From assembly GCA_031213475.1 (NCBI GenBank), contig JARUPZ010000002.1:4225049-4289048 (forward strand): DNA of 64,000 nt. Reading direction: 5' to 3'. The notes below the pieces were generated by a model. The model searched no databases. It was not told the DNA's origin and saw nothing but the letters and a program-made list of their open reading frames with translations. The position numbers and the translations under genes are program-made. Below are positions 1-10,600 of this stretch, piece by piece. Within the stretch, counting starts at the first letter, position 1, and every line of letters starts with the position of its first letter. Origin of the DNA: Nereocystis luetkeana. Its lineage: Eukaryota; Sar; Phaeophyceae; Laminariales; Laminariaceae.

Positions 1-111
1 TAACTTGCTGACTACAGGCTGTGTGTTTAGCAGTAGATGGGTTAATGCGTGAATCGTACTCGCAGAGGCATCAGGCAACATACAACAACAGCAACAGCAA
101 CAACAACTACT

Positions 112-146
<35 letters not shown>

Positions 147-147
147 G
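112..147. repeat. (CAG)n microsatellite
   Basis: About 11 near-perfect CAG units read directly. Confidence 0.95.
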
Positions 148-536
148 CACACGCGGATGCGTATAACTTGCGCATCGGCGACTGCTGTGCACAGCAGCAG
201 CCTGATGGTGAACAGCAGTAAAGAAGACAACACCACAATCCATGTATCTCCACCCATCGGCAGCATGGGACCGCATTGTTCCTCCGCTCTGAGGCGTCGC
301 GGCATAATAGTAAGAGTAAGAGTAAGAGTGGAACAACGAAGCGCAAGCGGGTGAGTCACCTTTCAGTTAATGTTCGTACTGCTGCTGCTGCTGCTGTAGA
401 TGAAGACTAGACTAGAGCCAGAGGGCCTTCTTTTTTTTCCCCCCCCCGCGTGCGCGCGTGTCACGTCGACCAGCCGTGCACGCTCGGGCGCCTTTATGTG
501 TACTGGCTGTGTGGTGAACTGCAGTAGGGTGTAACC

Positions 537-634
537 TTAACCCCTTTGGAACCGCAGTACCGTCTTTGGGGCCAAACCAGTCAAATTCCAAGTAGTTTGT
601 CCCAAAAACGGGACCGCAGCCCTGAAAAGGTTAA
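537..634. mobile_element. R2 hairpin element
   Basis: Two arms of about 40 bp, GGAACCGCAGTACCGTC against GACGGGACCGCAGCCC-type reverse complement, bounded by TTAA at 537-540 and 631-634. Confidence 0.78.
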
Positions 635-1034
635 CACTCCCTTTCCGTCTGCACGTGTCAGTGCTAGTATTAATAGTATACTCAAGTACGATCCACCCGC
701 ATTGCCTGAAGTACGAGTTGGATCGTTTTTGTTTCTGCGCTTGAAGGGGTAAATTGTGCCTGTTGGGGGCCGGAGACAAGCGACCAAACTAACAAAGAAA
801 GCTCGATATTAATGAATGCATAAGCCAGAGCGAGCTCAGCAAGCAGCGTACACGAGCAGGGTCATGCTGAGCATTTTATCGTGCGTACGAAGCATACATA
901 TAATCACACCCTGGACAGTGGACCACAGCCCAATAGTCTAGTATAGCTTCCTATTGCAATTGACTGTCTATTGTGGTCCCTAATTCCAGTTAATTGAAAG
1001 GCATCGAGCTCTATTTTCCAGGGAATTTCTATTG

Positions 1035-3085
1035 AATGACCCCTACCTGGCCCTGTTGTCCAGACAACTCCATTTTATAAGCAGTCGCCGTATTCAATGG
1101 TCCGGACAATTCCGATTATTGGACCTTCTCCTATATACTCGGAGTATATTGTCTGTCCATTTCCAATTAACAGACCGTCTGCTCAATCAATTGTCCCGAC
1201 AATTCCAATTGACAGACGGCCCCCCGAATCATAAGTCCGGACGATTTCAATTAATGAACTGCCGCCAAAATTATTTGTCCCGACAATTCCAATTAATAGA
1301 GCGCCTCCCAGATCAATTTTCCCGATAATTCCAATTTACACACAGGCTCCAAAATCCATTGTCCGGACAACTTCAACTAGCAGACTGCCTTCTAAATGAA
1401 TTGTCCGGACAATTCCGATTAATAGACAGTATACAAATCAATTATCCGGGCAATTTCGACTAATACAAAATCACTTCTTCAGACAATGCCATCGGTAGGC
1501 AGTCTCCTGAATCAATCACCCACCCGTACATTTCAAGATTATCATACGGATTATTTTGTTTCGTGAAATGTTTTTTTTATTATTTACATACTATGAGCAC
1601 ATGGGCTAGACCGTATCTAAACTTCCCACGTACGGGCATAGAAGACAATGCTAAAGTTGAGTTGTCCCGCCCTTTTCTGCTCATGCCTTGGACAATAGAC
1701 CTATCAATAGACTATTGCCTCTACAGCGGAGTCACGAAGTTGTCTACCGGGCAAGGGACGTCGAAGACTGCCTAGCAATTGAAGTTGTTTAGACATTTGA
1801 TCTTGGATACTGTCTATCAATTAGATTTCTTCGGATAATTTATATCGGGTACTGTCTAACAATTGGAACCGCTGTCCTGACAAATAATATTGGAGACTCT
1901 CAATCTATCGAAATTGCCCTGACAATTGATTTCAGAGACTGACCATTGAGTGGAATTGTCTGAACAATTGATGTTTAGTGCTCTTGAATAATTGGAAGTG
2001 TCCAGACAAATGAGCTCGGAGACTGCCTATTGATTGAAATTGTGCTGGCAAATGATTTCATAGGCTGTCTATTAATTGGAATCGCTTGAACAATTGATTT
2101 CGGGTGATTTACATGAGTTGGACATGTCGGGGCATTTGCTCTGAGAGACCGTGCATTAATTGGAATTGTCGGGACTATTAGTTTCGGAATCGAACTACTA
2201 TTAATAAGTGGAATTGTCATGACTATCGAGTTTAAGAGGGCTTCGTTATTTGAAAGCCGGCAGCTACTGGTAGAACTACAGTTGATTTGGTCAGTACATA
2301 ACAATACCATACTATTAATAGTATTGCCTCTACAACTGGACGGGGAACTTCCCTGTAGACGCAATCATTTACAAGGTCCTTTATTGTGCGGTATTACGAG
2401 TATTAATAGTATCAATTCAATGAGGAGTGGCCTATCATAGTACAATGATTAGGTACACGGCCATGACATATATCGAGCAATCGATTTCTTGCGCGGCATC
2501 TGCAATGAATTGCGCGGACAATTCCAACTACTGTCCGATCACCGAAGTCCGTTTGGACAATTCCATTTAATTCGCAGCACCCTAGATCAATTGTTCTTGT
2601 TTGGACAATTCCATGTAATAAGCAGCATCCGAAATCAATTGTTCAGACTAATCCAATTTGATAGACAGCTCCCGAAATCAATTGTCTGGGCAATTTCAGT
2701 TAGTGGACAACACCCGGAATCAATTGTCCGGACAATGCCAATTATTGGGCCGGCACCCGAAAAATCAATTTGCTGGGTATTTCCAATCAATTACTGGAGC
2801 AGTCTCCGCAATCACGTGTTTATGTCTAATTCCAATTCATAGACAACACTCGAACCCTATTGCTCACACAACTCCTATTTATAGATGGTCTTCGAAATAT
2901 ATTGCCTGGACAATTCCAATTCATAGACAATCGCCGAAAACATTTGTCTGGCCAATTTCAATTAGTCGGAAATCGCATGGACAATTTCAGTTAGTCGACA
3001 ATCGCCAAAACCAATTGTCGAGACAAACCCAATTAACATACAGCCTACTGAATTAATTGTGGACGCAATAGACTATTGAAATAGG
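1035..3085. repeat. 42-bp degenerate tandem repeat in three blocks of alternating orientation
   Basis: Unit is about 42 bp and contains the palindromic core AATTGTCCGGACAATT followed by CCAATTAATAGACAG. Block 1 (about 1060-1500) and block 3 (about 2490-3080) run forward; block 2 (about 1780-2240) runs in reverse complement. Because 42 is a multiple of three, each block also gives a 14-residue peptide repeat (for example RQFQLTDRLLNQLS) in an open frame, which I read as a by-product rather than a gene. Units differ at many sites, so the array is old. Confidence 0.85.
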
Positions 3086-3134
3086 AATTGTCCAGGGTGT
3101 GATTTTTACGTATATATTCACGAGGGATGGTTAC

Positions 3135-3304
3135 CTGTACAACTCCTTTGCCTCGTACACAAAGTGGTTGACGATGCACACCAAGTCCTCACCGACTCGT
3201 TCACTATAACACGGCTCCATTCTGATAACTTTCTGAGAACTTTCTGAGAACTTTCCCAGGCGTTCGGGGTCATACTCCGAGCGGTGATATAACACCGGTT
3301 TGTA
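3135..3304 (-). CDS. Candidate exon of an unknown protein
   Basis: On the minus strand an AG at 3305-3306 is followed by 56 open codons reading YKPVLYHRSEYDPERLGK and ending IVNHFVYEAKELYR, then a GTAACC donor at 3134. Composition is charged, mixed and non-repetitive, unlike the surrounding DNA. An open stretch upstream on the same strand (3490-3690, with ASYLEEAPEGQQQKG) may be another exon, but no splice pairing convinced me. Downstream lies the 42-bp array, which would be intronic. No family recognised; it could be a gene relic. Confidence 0.35.
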
Positions 3305-3895
3305 CTACAACGTAAACATGAAACAGAGCTTACATTGCCGGCCATCGTGGTAGGGGCTAACGTTTCGGTAAGGGTTTGGATTAGGAGTTGAATACGTACA
3401 TGCTTTTGTTTAACAACACATTGCCCATATGTTTTTGGTGGGAGCTGGACCCAAGCCGTGTCCGTGTATACACACACGGCTCTAACATTCTGTTAGCCGC
3501 GCCTTTTTGTTGTTGTCCTTCTGGGGCTTCTTCGAGATAAGAGGCCGGCGCAAACATAAACTTTGCCGTTACCCACCGGCTACGAGCAGCATGAGGGCCC
3601 AGCAGCAGTAGTTGGGGAGGGTATCCTGTGATGCGTCCGTGCCGCACAACTCTTCGCGTTCCAACCATTATAACTCGGACACCAGTGTACAACAACAGTA
3701 GTTATCACGATCAATCATCCCCCAATCAGAGGCGTTCTGCGATATAGAGGCGTTCTGCGAAAAAAAAAAAAACTGAGACACCACGGTGTCCTTACCGGGC
3801 GGCGGCTGTTGAAGGATGAGTCGTGTAACTTGTGCTCTACGTTGTTGGGCATGGTGCGTACAGGACGTACACGTACGAGATGCTTGTGGCATCAA

Positions 3896-4152
3896 TCAGT
3901 CGTGTTCCATAGGGGTTGTACGCGTTTCATTCGGCGCTGTACCTTGGGGGGACATAAGAGCAATATTGGAAAATCAAAGGGTGAACCTCTATATCGTAGA
4001 ACACCTCGTCGCGCAGTGGCCGTCGCTGTAGTCGTCACTTGGTTGTGTCGTAATTTTCCCTCTCTGATTCCCCCGAGAAGATTAATGATTAATGATGGCA
4101 TCTCAAAAGATGAAAGGGGTGGATTGCTTTTTTTTGTTTTTGTTTTTTGCGC

Positions 4153-4189
<37 letters not shown>

Positions 4190-5325
4190 TGCTGACTAAA
4201 AAGAGCCCCCCGGGTACAAAGGCCCTCGATTCTCGTTGAAAACCTTGACGCGACCGCAACAACGATGGTCGAGAGATTGCGCTTGTGCACCTCGCGTTCC
4301 GTATCGCACAGCGTCCATGTTGGAATACCCCGGACCCGGATCAACGAAACTACCGTTGTGCTCGGATTCCTGCGGCTTGTTGTTTTTTTTTCTTTTTTCT
4401 TTTTTGTCGTGCGTACCGCCATTCCCCCCGTCCCACCCAAGTGCATACCCAAAGTATAGAATGCTTACCGAATGCCGCTGTATACCGTATATTTGGCACG
4501 ATGCGAAAGGGTTTGCAAATTACAACTGCGCATGCGAACACCGGGGGGGGGGGGGGGGGGTGTTGCTTGCCTTTGTCATTTGACCATTGATCACGCATCC
4601 CTTTCGAGACGGAGCACCGTTCCTGCTTCTAATAGAGACACTTCCAACAATTGGGCGCTCAATACGTCGTTTCCATATATTACATAGAATCTTTTTGCTA
4701 ATCTTATCCCCTTCCTGTATGGCCCCCTGTTGCCACCATCTATCTCGTAGGACAGGGATCGTTTTCTCGCTGCTATCTAGTGTGTCAAACGGGGGGGGGG
4801 GGGGGGTAATAATCGGCTGATCTTACAGCACCCATTTTTTTGCACCGCCCCCCCCCCTAAACGTGCAGTATGTATAAACGCCTGTTAAATGCTGGGCTCC
4901 GATCTTATTCGTGCGGAATGTTTTTGAAGGCATTGAATAATCGGGATGTTTTCGTAGGGGAGAGTGTGTTTAATTCGGTTTTAGAGTTTGTTTCGAGCTT
5001 TTTCGCGTTAACGACGCCACTCTGCCCGAACTTTTAAGGAGCGTGTGGCTATTATCATGAGCACCGGCGGTTTATTATATTCTCGGACGGGGTGGCCCTC
5101 CTGCTTGCCTCTCTGGCCGGAATTTTAAGGAATGTTTGGGTATATTCCTACTCGTATGAGTATCAAAACTCTCTTACTTTGCCGGAAACGGGCGGTATTT
5201 TTTCTTACAGTAGTACTGCTGCTGCTGCTGTTATTTTGAGGGGAATGCTTCCTCGTGCCGCTTCAAGCACAGGGTTTGTTCGCTGCTGCAGGCAAGGGGC
5301 CAGAGCCCGGATCCACGGAGACGAA

Positions 5326-5361
<36 letters not shown>

Positions 5362-6257
5362 AGTATTGTCGTCTGGTGCTGGTGTTTGCTGTGATCTGGC
5401 CACGCGAACGCACTCGAAACTTGTGTCTCTGGCCTCTGGGCGGATGGGGGTACGTGGAGGGACTGCAGGCTGCGCATCCCCCGACTTTCTACCCTCTCAC
5501 AAGGACGGAGCGTAGGGCTCCGAGACGCACAACAAGACACATGCTGTAGGCGGGAGACCCCGCCACGCCGGCATGGTGTTGGGCCGCCCGCTGCTGCGTC
5601 GATTTTCTGAGCTCGCGAGGTGTAACAGCTGTCTCTCTCTGCCCTCGCGCGCGCGTCACCTTTCGGCCCGTCTGACAAAAAAAGGCGACGCGATCGGGCT
5701 GCCCATTACCGACGTTTGTCTCAGCAAAACCCCTGCCAAACTCGTTTTTTTCTCGGTGCTACTGGGCAGAATTTTCCCAGAATTTTCAGCATAAATCCCA
5801 GCAGCGTATTGCCTCATGTACAGGCGCTTGTGTCAAATGCTGCGGTATATAGGCGCGGCGCGAGGGGCTTGCAGGCCTCTACCTCTGCGCATGCTTTTAT
5901 GGGGGGGGGGGGGGGGGGGTTGTAATGTTAATGTATTGCTTTCCCTCTCTTACGCCCTGTTGACCCTTCTTCCGCCTCTCGTGCTTGGTCCTGACGGCAA
6001 AAAACTCAACGCTTCGGACAAGTCCAGGGTTAGTAGATACCTAGTAGATCTTCTAAGCTGCCGTTATGACATGTATCATACCTGGTATGCTGTGTATAGA
6101 TACAAGCATTTTTTTTTTTTTTGTGTGTACCACGCGGTCGGTACGACTAGCCCAAGCGGGATGAATTTCGGGCCAGATGGTCGGCCGATGTTGAGGTTTT
6201 TCGGCGGGCTTTTAGCGCCAGCTGCTGACAGCAGGATACGATGCACTGGCACGACTA
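3896..6257. other. Long stretch without a supported gene; simple repeats and poly-G runs
   Basis: Contains (CCG)n at 4148-4190, poly-G at 4543-4560, 4791-4806 and 5900-5920, CTG runs at 5216-5232 and 5327-5362, and an R3 module A at 4559-4690. Two short segments ahead of poly-G runs (about 4460-4540 and 5815-5900) look like diverged copies of each other (..aatgcNgcNgtatac.. then gcgcatgc). An ATG at 5573 opens an Arg-rich, transit-peptide-like frame (MVLGRPLLRRFSELARC) that may or may not belong to the PPR gene. Confidence 0.5.
4559..4690 (+). repeat. R3 module A after poly-G
   Basis: TTGCTTGCCTTTGTCATTTG then CCCTTTCGAGACGGAGCACC; begins right after an 18-G run. Confidence 0.75.
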
Positions 6258-6337
6258 TAGCGGGGGACCGTAGTAAATAGGACCTGCAGTAAACACAAAA
6301 ACAATATTTGGTCCTATTTACTATGGCCCACCGTAAT
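6258..6337. mobile_element. R1 MITE, short copy
   Basis: Ends CGGGGGACCGTAGTAAATAG and CTATGGCCCACCGTAA are inverted repeats, with TA on both sides. Interior is shorter than in other copies. Confidence 0.75.
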
Positions 6338-6529
6338 AGTATATTGTATGATAGCCCTCGGCATGTGTTGTGTACTGTTGCCTATGCTGTGCAGGATCTC
6401 TGCATGGTATAGACCCAACGTACGAAATGTATGCTATGAGCTGCCTGGTATGGTAGATATATAGGCCATGCCGATTGTACGCCTCCCGCACAGAAACAGG
6501 AGCTATTGTAAAGAGAATCACAAATATAC

Positions 6530-7310
6530 TAGGTAGCTGTCTTGAAGTATCTGCAGGGGTTGATGAAGAGGCAAGAAGAGCTGAATCGTTCGAGTAACAA
6601 ATATCCCAGGTGTCTGTCGTAAAATATCTCCAGGAGATGATGAAGTAGCAACAGGAGCTAGATCCTACAAAAATAATGAATATATCTGTCTTGCATTATC
6701 TTCAGGAGATGATGAAGTATTATAACAACAGGAGCTGGATCATACAATTCGTGAATATTTCTGTCTTGAAATATCTCCTGTGGAGATGGTGAAATAGCAA
6801 CAGGAGCTAGCTAGACCATACAAATCATGAAAACACCGAGTCTGTCTTGAAATATCTCCAGGGGGTGATGGAGTGGAAACAGGGGCTAGATCATACAAAA
6901 TCATTAAAATGTGTCTGTCTTGAATTCTCTTCAGGAGACGATGAAGCGGCAACAGGAGCTGAATCATACAAAATCATAAAGATACATGTCTTGGAATATC
7001 TTAAGGAGATGGTATGGTGGCAACAGGAGCTAGATCATACGAATCTCAAATATAGCAGGTATCTGTCTTGAAATATCCCCAGGAGATAATGGAGTGATAA
7101 CAAGAGCTAGATACTACAAATCATAAATATATCTGCCTCGAAATATCTTCAGGAGACCACGAACTGGCAACAGGAGCTAGATCATACAAAACCATATATA
7201 AATACCTGTCTTGAAATATCTTCAGGAGGTAATGAAGTGGCAACGGGAGCTCTACTGTAGGTCATAGAAAATCATATGATGTATCTGTCTTGAAATATCT
7301 TTGTGTGAAT
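6530..7310. repeat. ~72-80 bp degenerate tandem repeat, about 10 units
   Basis: Units share TGTCTTGAAATATCT, then CAGGAGATGATGAAG, then CAACAGGAGCTAGATCATAC, with variable A/T-rich ends. Spacing drifts between about 72 and 80 bp. No spacer structure and no lasting open frame. Confidence 0.85.
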
Positions 7311-7519
7311 TAAGTTTACCGACGGTTTTGGGAAATAACTACTTGGAATTAGAGTCGAATCGTTTTCTCAGTCAGGCCTCCTTACGGTAGGGACCCCTGC
7401 TGGTAGTAAAGGGGCTGTATTACAAGAATTACCGAGAACGTTCGTGTCGCTATTTTTGTTGTTGCTGTTGTTGGTCGTGATGTTGATGTTTTGTTGCTGT
7501 TGATGTTGCTGTTGTTTTT

Positions 7520-7670
7520 TTTGTTATTGTGATGATGATAATGATGATAATGATGATGCTGATGATGACGATGATGATGCTGATGTTGATGATGATGGTG
7601 ATGATGATAATAATACATCATGATAATAATAGATGATGATGGTAGTCATTAATGATGATGATGTTGGTTG
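7520..7670. repeat. (GAT)n microsatellite just ahead of the first PPR exon
   Basis: Imperfect GAT/GAC/GTT units. It supplies the ATG run at 7652 that would otherwise look like a start. Confidence 0.9.
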
Positions 7671-7690
7671 CGCTGTTGTCGTCGCGGCAG

Positions 7691-10600
7691 GGGAGCGTTT
7701 TGCCTGTGGTGCGGGGGCTCCTTCTCTCCGGCGACGCCTGCACCGCCCTAAGGGTTTTCCAGCAAAGCGGCGTTCGCATACGAGGGGATCATTACGCGCC
7801 GGGAAAGTCGTCCACCCACTCGGCTTCGACGATGAACAGGTGAAAAACAATGATAACGCTGCTGTAGTTTCGTTTATTTTTTGCCCGTAAAGATAAGGAC
7901 CTTTTGTACATCAATATTATATAAAAAAAAAATCTGTATTTTAGGGACAGAGTGGTATCTGGTATGCCCCAGAGACATTCTGGGTTTGTTATTAATAAAT
8001 CATAGCAAACACGTCAGCTGTGAGTCCGTACCAAAAGGTATTTTGTTCGAAACAGGTTGCCAGATACGCAGTTTTTGTTGTTGTATTACGTTTTTTTAAA
8101 ATATATATATATATATAGAATATATTTGTTTTGGCGTGCTCGCGGGGCCACACCGATTCAACCAACCTAACTCCGACTTACGGCCTGCCGGCTACGTGCG
8201 CGTACAGCGTCTGTTTATGCATCTACATATATATATTATATATATATTATATATATATAATATTATATACCAGGTATATATTATGCCACCGGTACAATGG
8301 ATGCCCAGCTTTGTTTTGCAAGCTGAGAGAGGGATGCGTCGTTGGAGCCTACCCTGCTTTCCTCGACGGTACTGTAAACCGGCGATCCCTCTGCAAGGTA
8401 CCCAGTGCCGGGGCTCAGCTTTTTTTGGGGGGTTTATCGTTGTTTTCGCTGCTGCTGTGTTGTGTGATCGGTGTCGTTCCGTGCTTTGTGTTTCGTGTGT
8501 GTACGATCGATTTTTCGCGGAGAGATACCAACCGGAGTGTTTTTTGTCGGCGTACCCATCGTTTCCTGCGCCTGTTCTCGTCCCTGAAGCATGTCATCGG
8601 TGTTTCGTTGATGGGCCCAGTCGGTGCTTTGTGGAGCACCTAAACGGTGTCCAATTGTTGACTGTACCTATCGGTGCTTCGTTTTTTTTTTTCTGTTGAC
8701 GGTGTCCGATAAAGAGGTGTGAGTTGTAATTACAGCAGTCGGTGCCCTGAAGCATCCACAAAGGTTGAAGGTCAATATTACCGGGGACCATAGTAAATAG
8801 GACCAAATGTTGTCATTAATAGTAAAAATAGCGACATACGTAAGTTTTTGCGTGTACCGTAGGTCCTATTTAACATGGCCCCCCGTAATAGTTAGTCCTA
8901 CGAGAGCGACCCGGCGCTGCAGGCCTGACCGTGTCCTATTACGGGGGACCACAGTAAATAGGACCTACGGTAGACACACAAACCTATATATTTCCCTCTT
9001 TTTCCTGACAATATTTGGTCCTATTTACCATGGTCCCCCGTAATACGAGCGATTCAGTCCAGCAGAGCTCACCGCTTATTCGAGAAAATGGCTTGAGGTA
9101 CACTGCTGTGCACGAGACCAACCATCGGTTGATTCGGTCTGGTCGGCTCAGGCTCGGGCTTGAGTTTTGGGGTGAGTGCTGCTCTCGTGCTCGTCGCCTA
9201 CACGGAGTGCTCACCATTTTCTCGAAGACATGGAAAGCTACGCTCGATTCTTCGGGTGCTCTTATGACGTATCTGACGGCCTAACGGTGTCCAATCGACG
9301 AGCAGTTCGGTGCTTCGAAACATCTGTGCAGTGTCCGGATTAACCACCAGCCGTTGCTCCGAAACATCGAACGGTATGTATTCCCCTCCGAGACATCTTT
9401 CTCATCGTAAAAATAGAGAAGTTCCAAATTTTGCTTTCTTCAATCTCAGCCTTTTTAATAAATGCCGTAAATAGTGTGAACTTCTCCTAATATAATAACA
9501 CGGACCATAAATGTGTGTGTGTGTGTTTTATTGTACAGGCCTGCACTCCTTAACGAAAAGTGAAACAATACAAGCTTGTTTATTTTTATTTGTTGCATAA
9601 ACCTAGGAGGAGTTTGAAATGACCTATCAGAGTTGTCATCGATATATGAACGAGAAAAGCTTTCTTTTTAGTCGTAGTGGATGACCAGCAGAAATTGTCG
9701 TCAATATACGACTATAAACGAGAAATACTTTATTTTTAGTACTAGAATATAGACCTGGTACCTCTCAACCGACAGTGTTTAATAGCCAGCACATATCATC
9801 TACAGATCATTGCCACAGTTCATGATCTAGATCCTTCAAAGCTGATAGATCATCTATTCCCCATTTCGTGTATATGATCTGTATGATATAGCTCACATTG
9901 CCGAGTGGGAGCCGTAATATTAGTTAGCTGCATGGTCTAAAACGTGCTTCATGGGGTGGATCTATCTGTAGACAGATGAGATAGATCATGATCCCTCCGT
10001 CAATACTTCGGAAAAATGATGAAAGGGGTCCGCTTGTTGAGAGGTAAATGTCGAAACCTACGCGCGATACCCACTTCGTACAGGCGTGCATGCACGCTGG
10101 AGGGGCGAGGGGGGGCGGAAGGGCGTACGCTCTTGTTGCTTGTCTTGGTCGTTTGGTGATGAACCACGCACCCCTTTCGAGACGGAGCACCGTTCCTACT
10201 CCACATGGAGACAACCTCCAACATTTAGGTTTTGCGCTTATTGCTTTTTTTCATATAATATACACAGGAAATAGAAACGTGCTGCTTTCTTGTTCCTTTC
10301 CTTTTTGGTGCAGGGGGGGGGGGATACTCATTATCATGCATGGCCGTAGTCGTATGTATGACCGTAGACCCACGCATCCCTACAATGCCGGGACGGAGCG
10401 CGTCGAGTTTTCACCGACCAGGCAGACATTGCTCGCTAGCACCAAGCGCGAAGGGGGGGGGGGGGGTGCTCGATATCATGCATGGCTGTAGTCGTATGAT
10501 GATCGGGGGGGGGGGTCCTCGACATCTCCTGTTGGGGAGGGGCGGGGGTACTACTGTAATTATCATGCGTGACCATAGGGGGAAGGGGGGGGGGGGGTAC

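Larger units (their letters stand above)
1..1030. other. No convincing gene; microsatellites and one R2 element
   Basis: Holds a CAG run at 112-147, a short CTG run near 378-397, a T/C tract at 431-450 and the R2 copy at 537-634. Open frames in the first 350 bases come from the CAG run. Nothing else recognised. Confidence 0.5.
8585..9400. repeat. Scattered ~60-bp degenerate repeat in the first PPR intron
   Basis: Phrases of the type CGGTGTCCAAT ... TCGGTGCTTCG recur near 8590-8760 and 9280-9400, interrupted by two R1 elements. Probably a broken tandem repeat. Confidence 0.4.

Noticed and set aside
5573..5794. First exon of the PPR protein with a transit peptide
   Set aside because: Composition fits, but no phase-0 donor of fair quality joins it to 7691; kept only as a possibility.
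1035..7310. CRISPR-like arrays
   Set aside because: The 42-bp and ~75-bp units are contiguous and diverged, with no unique spacers, and the DNA is eukaryotic.
8323..8397. Possible extra PPR exon ([16 protein letters not shown])
   Set aside because: Its phase does not fit between exons 7691-7839 and 11376-11523, which join directly through a split AGG codon.
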